From NCBI GenBank assembly GCA_031273365.1, contig JAISSA010000298.1, forward strand, positions 1-6,109: a stretch of DNA of 6,109 bases. The letters run 5' to 3'. The DNA is from Synergistaceae bacterium. GTDB lineage: Bacteria; Synergistota; Synergistia; Synergistales; Aminobacteriaceae. Below the pieces are notes generated by a model. The model did no database searches. It saw only the letters and a list, made by a program, of their open reading frames with translations, and was not told the origin of the DNA. Shown one piece after another: positions 5,702 through 6,109 of this stretch. Position 1 is the stretch's first letter, and each line of letters starts with the position of its first letter. Both the position numbers and the translations under genes were made by a program.

Positions 5702-5753
5702 CGACGCGCTGATAAGATAGCGCCGTATTCAGAGCGTCGCGTTTGCGATACGG
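5702..5753 (+). other. Folded mRNA leader with competing hairpins
   Basis: Two arrangements exclude each other. In one, GCGCT (5706-5710) pairs with AGCGC (5719-5723) around an eight-base loop, and CGTAT (5724-5728) pairs with ATACG (5748-5752), enclosing CGC (5738-5740) with GCG (5745-5747). In the other, 5702-5707 pairs with 5734-5739 and 5709-5710 with 5731-5732, with one mismatch between. Downstream, CTCCC (5762-5766) can pair with GGGAG (5776-5780) in a very G-rich stretch (5772-5784). This is a leader that could switch structure, but I recognise no known riboswitch core. Confidence 0.3.
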
Positions 5754-5828
5754 TGTCGAATCTCCCTGAGAGGGGGGGAGGGGGCGAGTGTGTCCACTAT
5801 ATTATTCGATAAGAAAGGTGTGTGGGGT

Positions 5829-6109
5829 ATGAAGGCAAGAAGCTACAAACGGGTTTTCGGTATCTTTATCGCGGCGCTGCTGTGGGGTGTTTTATGCGGG
5901 GGGGCATCAGACGCGGCGGGCAGGGACCCTATCGGGACGAGAAGGCTTTTTCCCAAGTCCAGGCTGACCGTCACGGCCGTTCAAGAGGGCGGGAATGTCA
6001 TTACCTTCAAAGGGCAGGGGGACGGGTCCGCCCCAACCGATAAAGTCGTACTCGGCAGCGGTTCTCTTCCACATCCGGTCTTTGCGCAGGCGAGCGTCGC
6101 GGCGGACAT
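5829..6109 (+). CDS. Secreted protein of unknown function, N-terminal part only
   Basis: An open frame of 93 complete codons that runs off the window end with no stop. Residues 1-8 are basic (Lys2, Arg4, Lys7, Arg8), 9-22 form a hydrophobic core, and a signal peptidase I site is likely near SDA|A (after residue 29). A cysteine at position 23 lies in VLCGG but lacks a proper lipobox, so a lipoprotein is less likely. The mature part begins with an Arg/Pro-rich stretch, followed by TVTAVQEGGNVITFKG, probably strands, and a Gly-rich region. I do not recognise a domain; the gene may be much longer. The start ATG has AAAGGTG (5814-5820) eight bases upstream. A GTG three codons earlier is in frame but begins within that site. 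The leader carries competing hairpins. It probably acts outside the cytoplasm. Confidence 0.68.
   Translation, partial: MKARSYKRVFGIFIAALLWGVLCGGASDAAGRDPIGTRRLFPKSRLTVTAVQEGGNVITFKGQGDGSAPTDKVVLGSGSLPHPVFAQASVAAD

Noticed and set aside
5762..5784. G-quadruplex in the leader
   Set aside because: The G runs of seven and five are separated by a single A and lack a regular set of four spaced runs. Simple pairing with the nearby CTCCC is an adequate explanation.

Overview
The window is a GC-rich, gene-dense bacterial chromosome segment with five protein-coding genes, one cut by the right edge. The gene mix suggests an anaerobe that ferments amino acids: an oxygen-sensitive, ferredoxin-reducing indolepyruvate oxidoreductase (iorA-iorB) lies divergent to an amino-acid racemase. 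A member of Synergistota or a similar obligately anaerobic amino-acid fermenter would fit. That is inference from gene content and base composition; no marker in the window fixes the phylum.

Left region (1-346): no protein gene. Bases 1-142 fold into a branched RNA-like structure: a closing stem that starts at the left edge, a perfect 9-bp stem, and two hairpins inside it. A promoter-like pair on the minus strand (144-172) would start transcription at the foot of this structure, so I favour a minus-strand structured RNA or 5' leader running out of the window. A GC palindrome (216-230) sits further right. Next is rlmD (347-1729, +), a TRAM-domain, [4Fe-4S] 23S rRNA m5U methyltransferase with all key residues visible.

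Middle region (1709-4729): rlmD converges on a minus-strand run transcribed right to left as iorA, iorB, then a GspH/FimT-like pseudopilin. A GC-rich inverted repeat spans the convergent junction. IorA and IorB together form the complete enzyme for oxidative decarboxylation of aryl-2-oxo acids from aromatic amino-acid transamination. A pseudopilin about 46 bases behind iorB is an unexpected operon partner.

Right region (4730-6109): a 204-base divergent spacer holds a perfect 7-bp inverted repeat and a good promoter for an aspartate/glutamate racemase-family protein (4934-5635, +). A weak hairpin overlaps its stop codon. A second promoter candidate and a leader of about 140 bases with competing hairpins then precede a secreted protein of unknown function, starting at 5829 and open at the window end.

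I see no CRISPR array, insertion sequence, tRNA, rRNA, phage gene or recognisable defence system. The core is ordinary metabolism. The less explained signals are the structured RNA at the left edge, the pseudopilin in the ior operon, the operator-like inverted repeats and the folded leader before the last gene.
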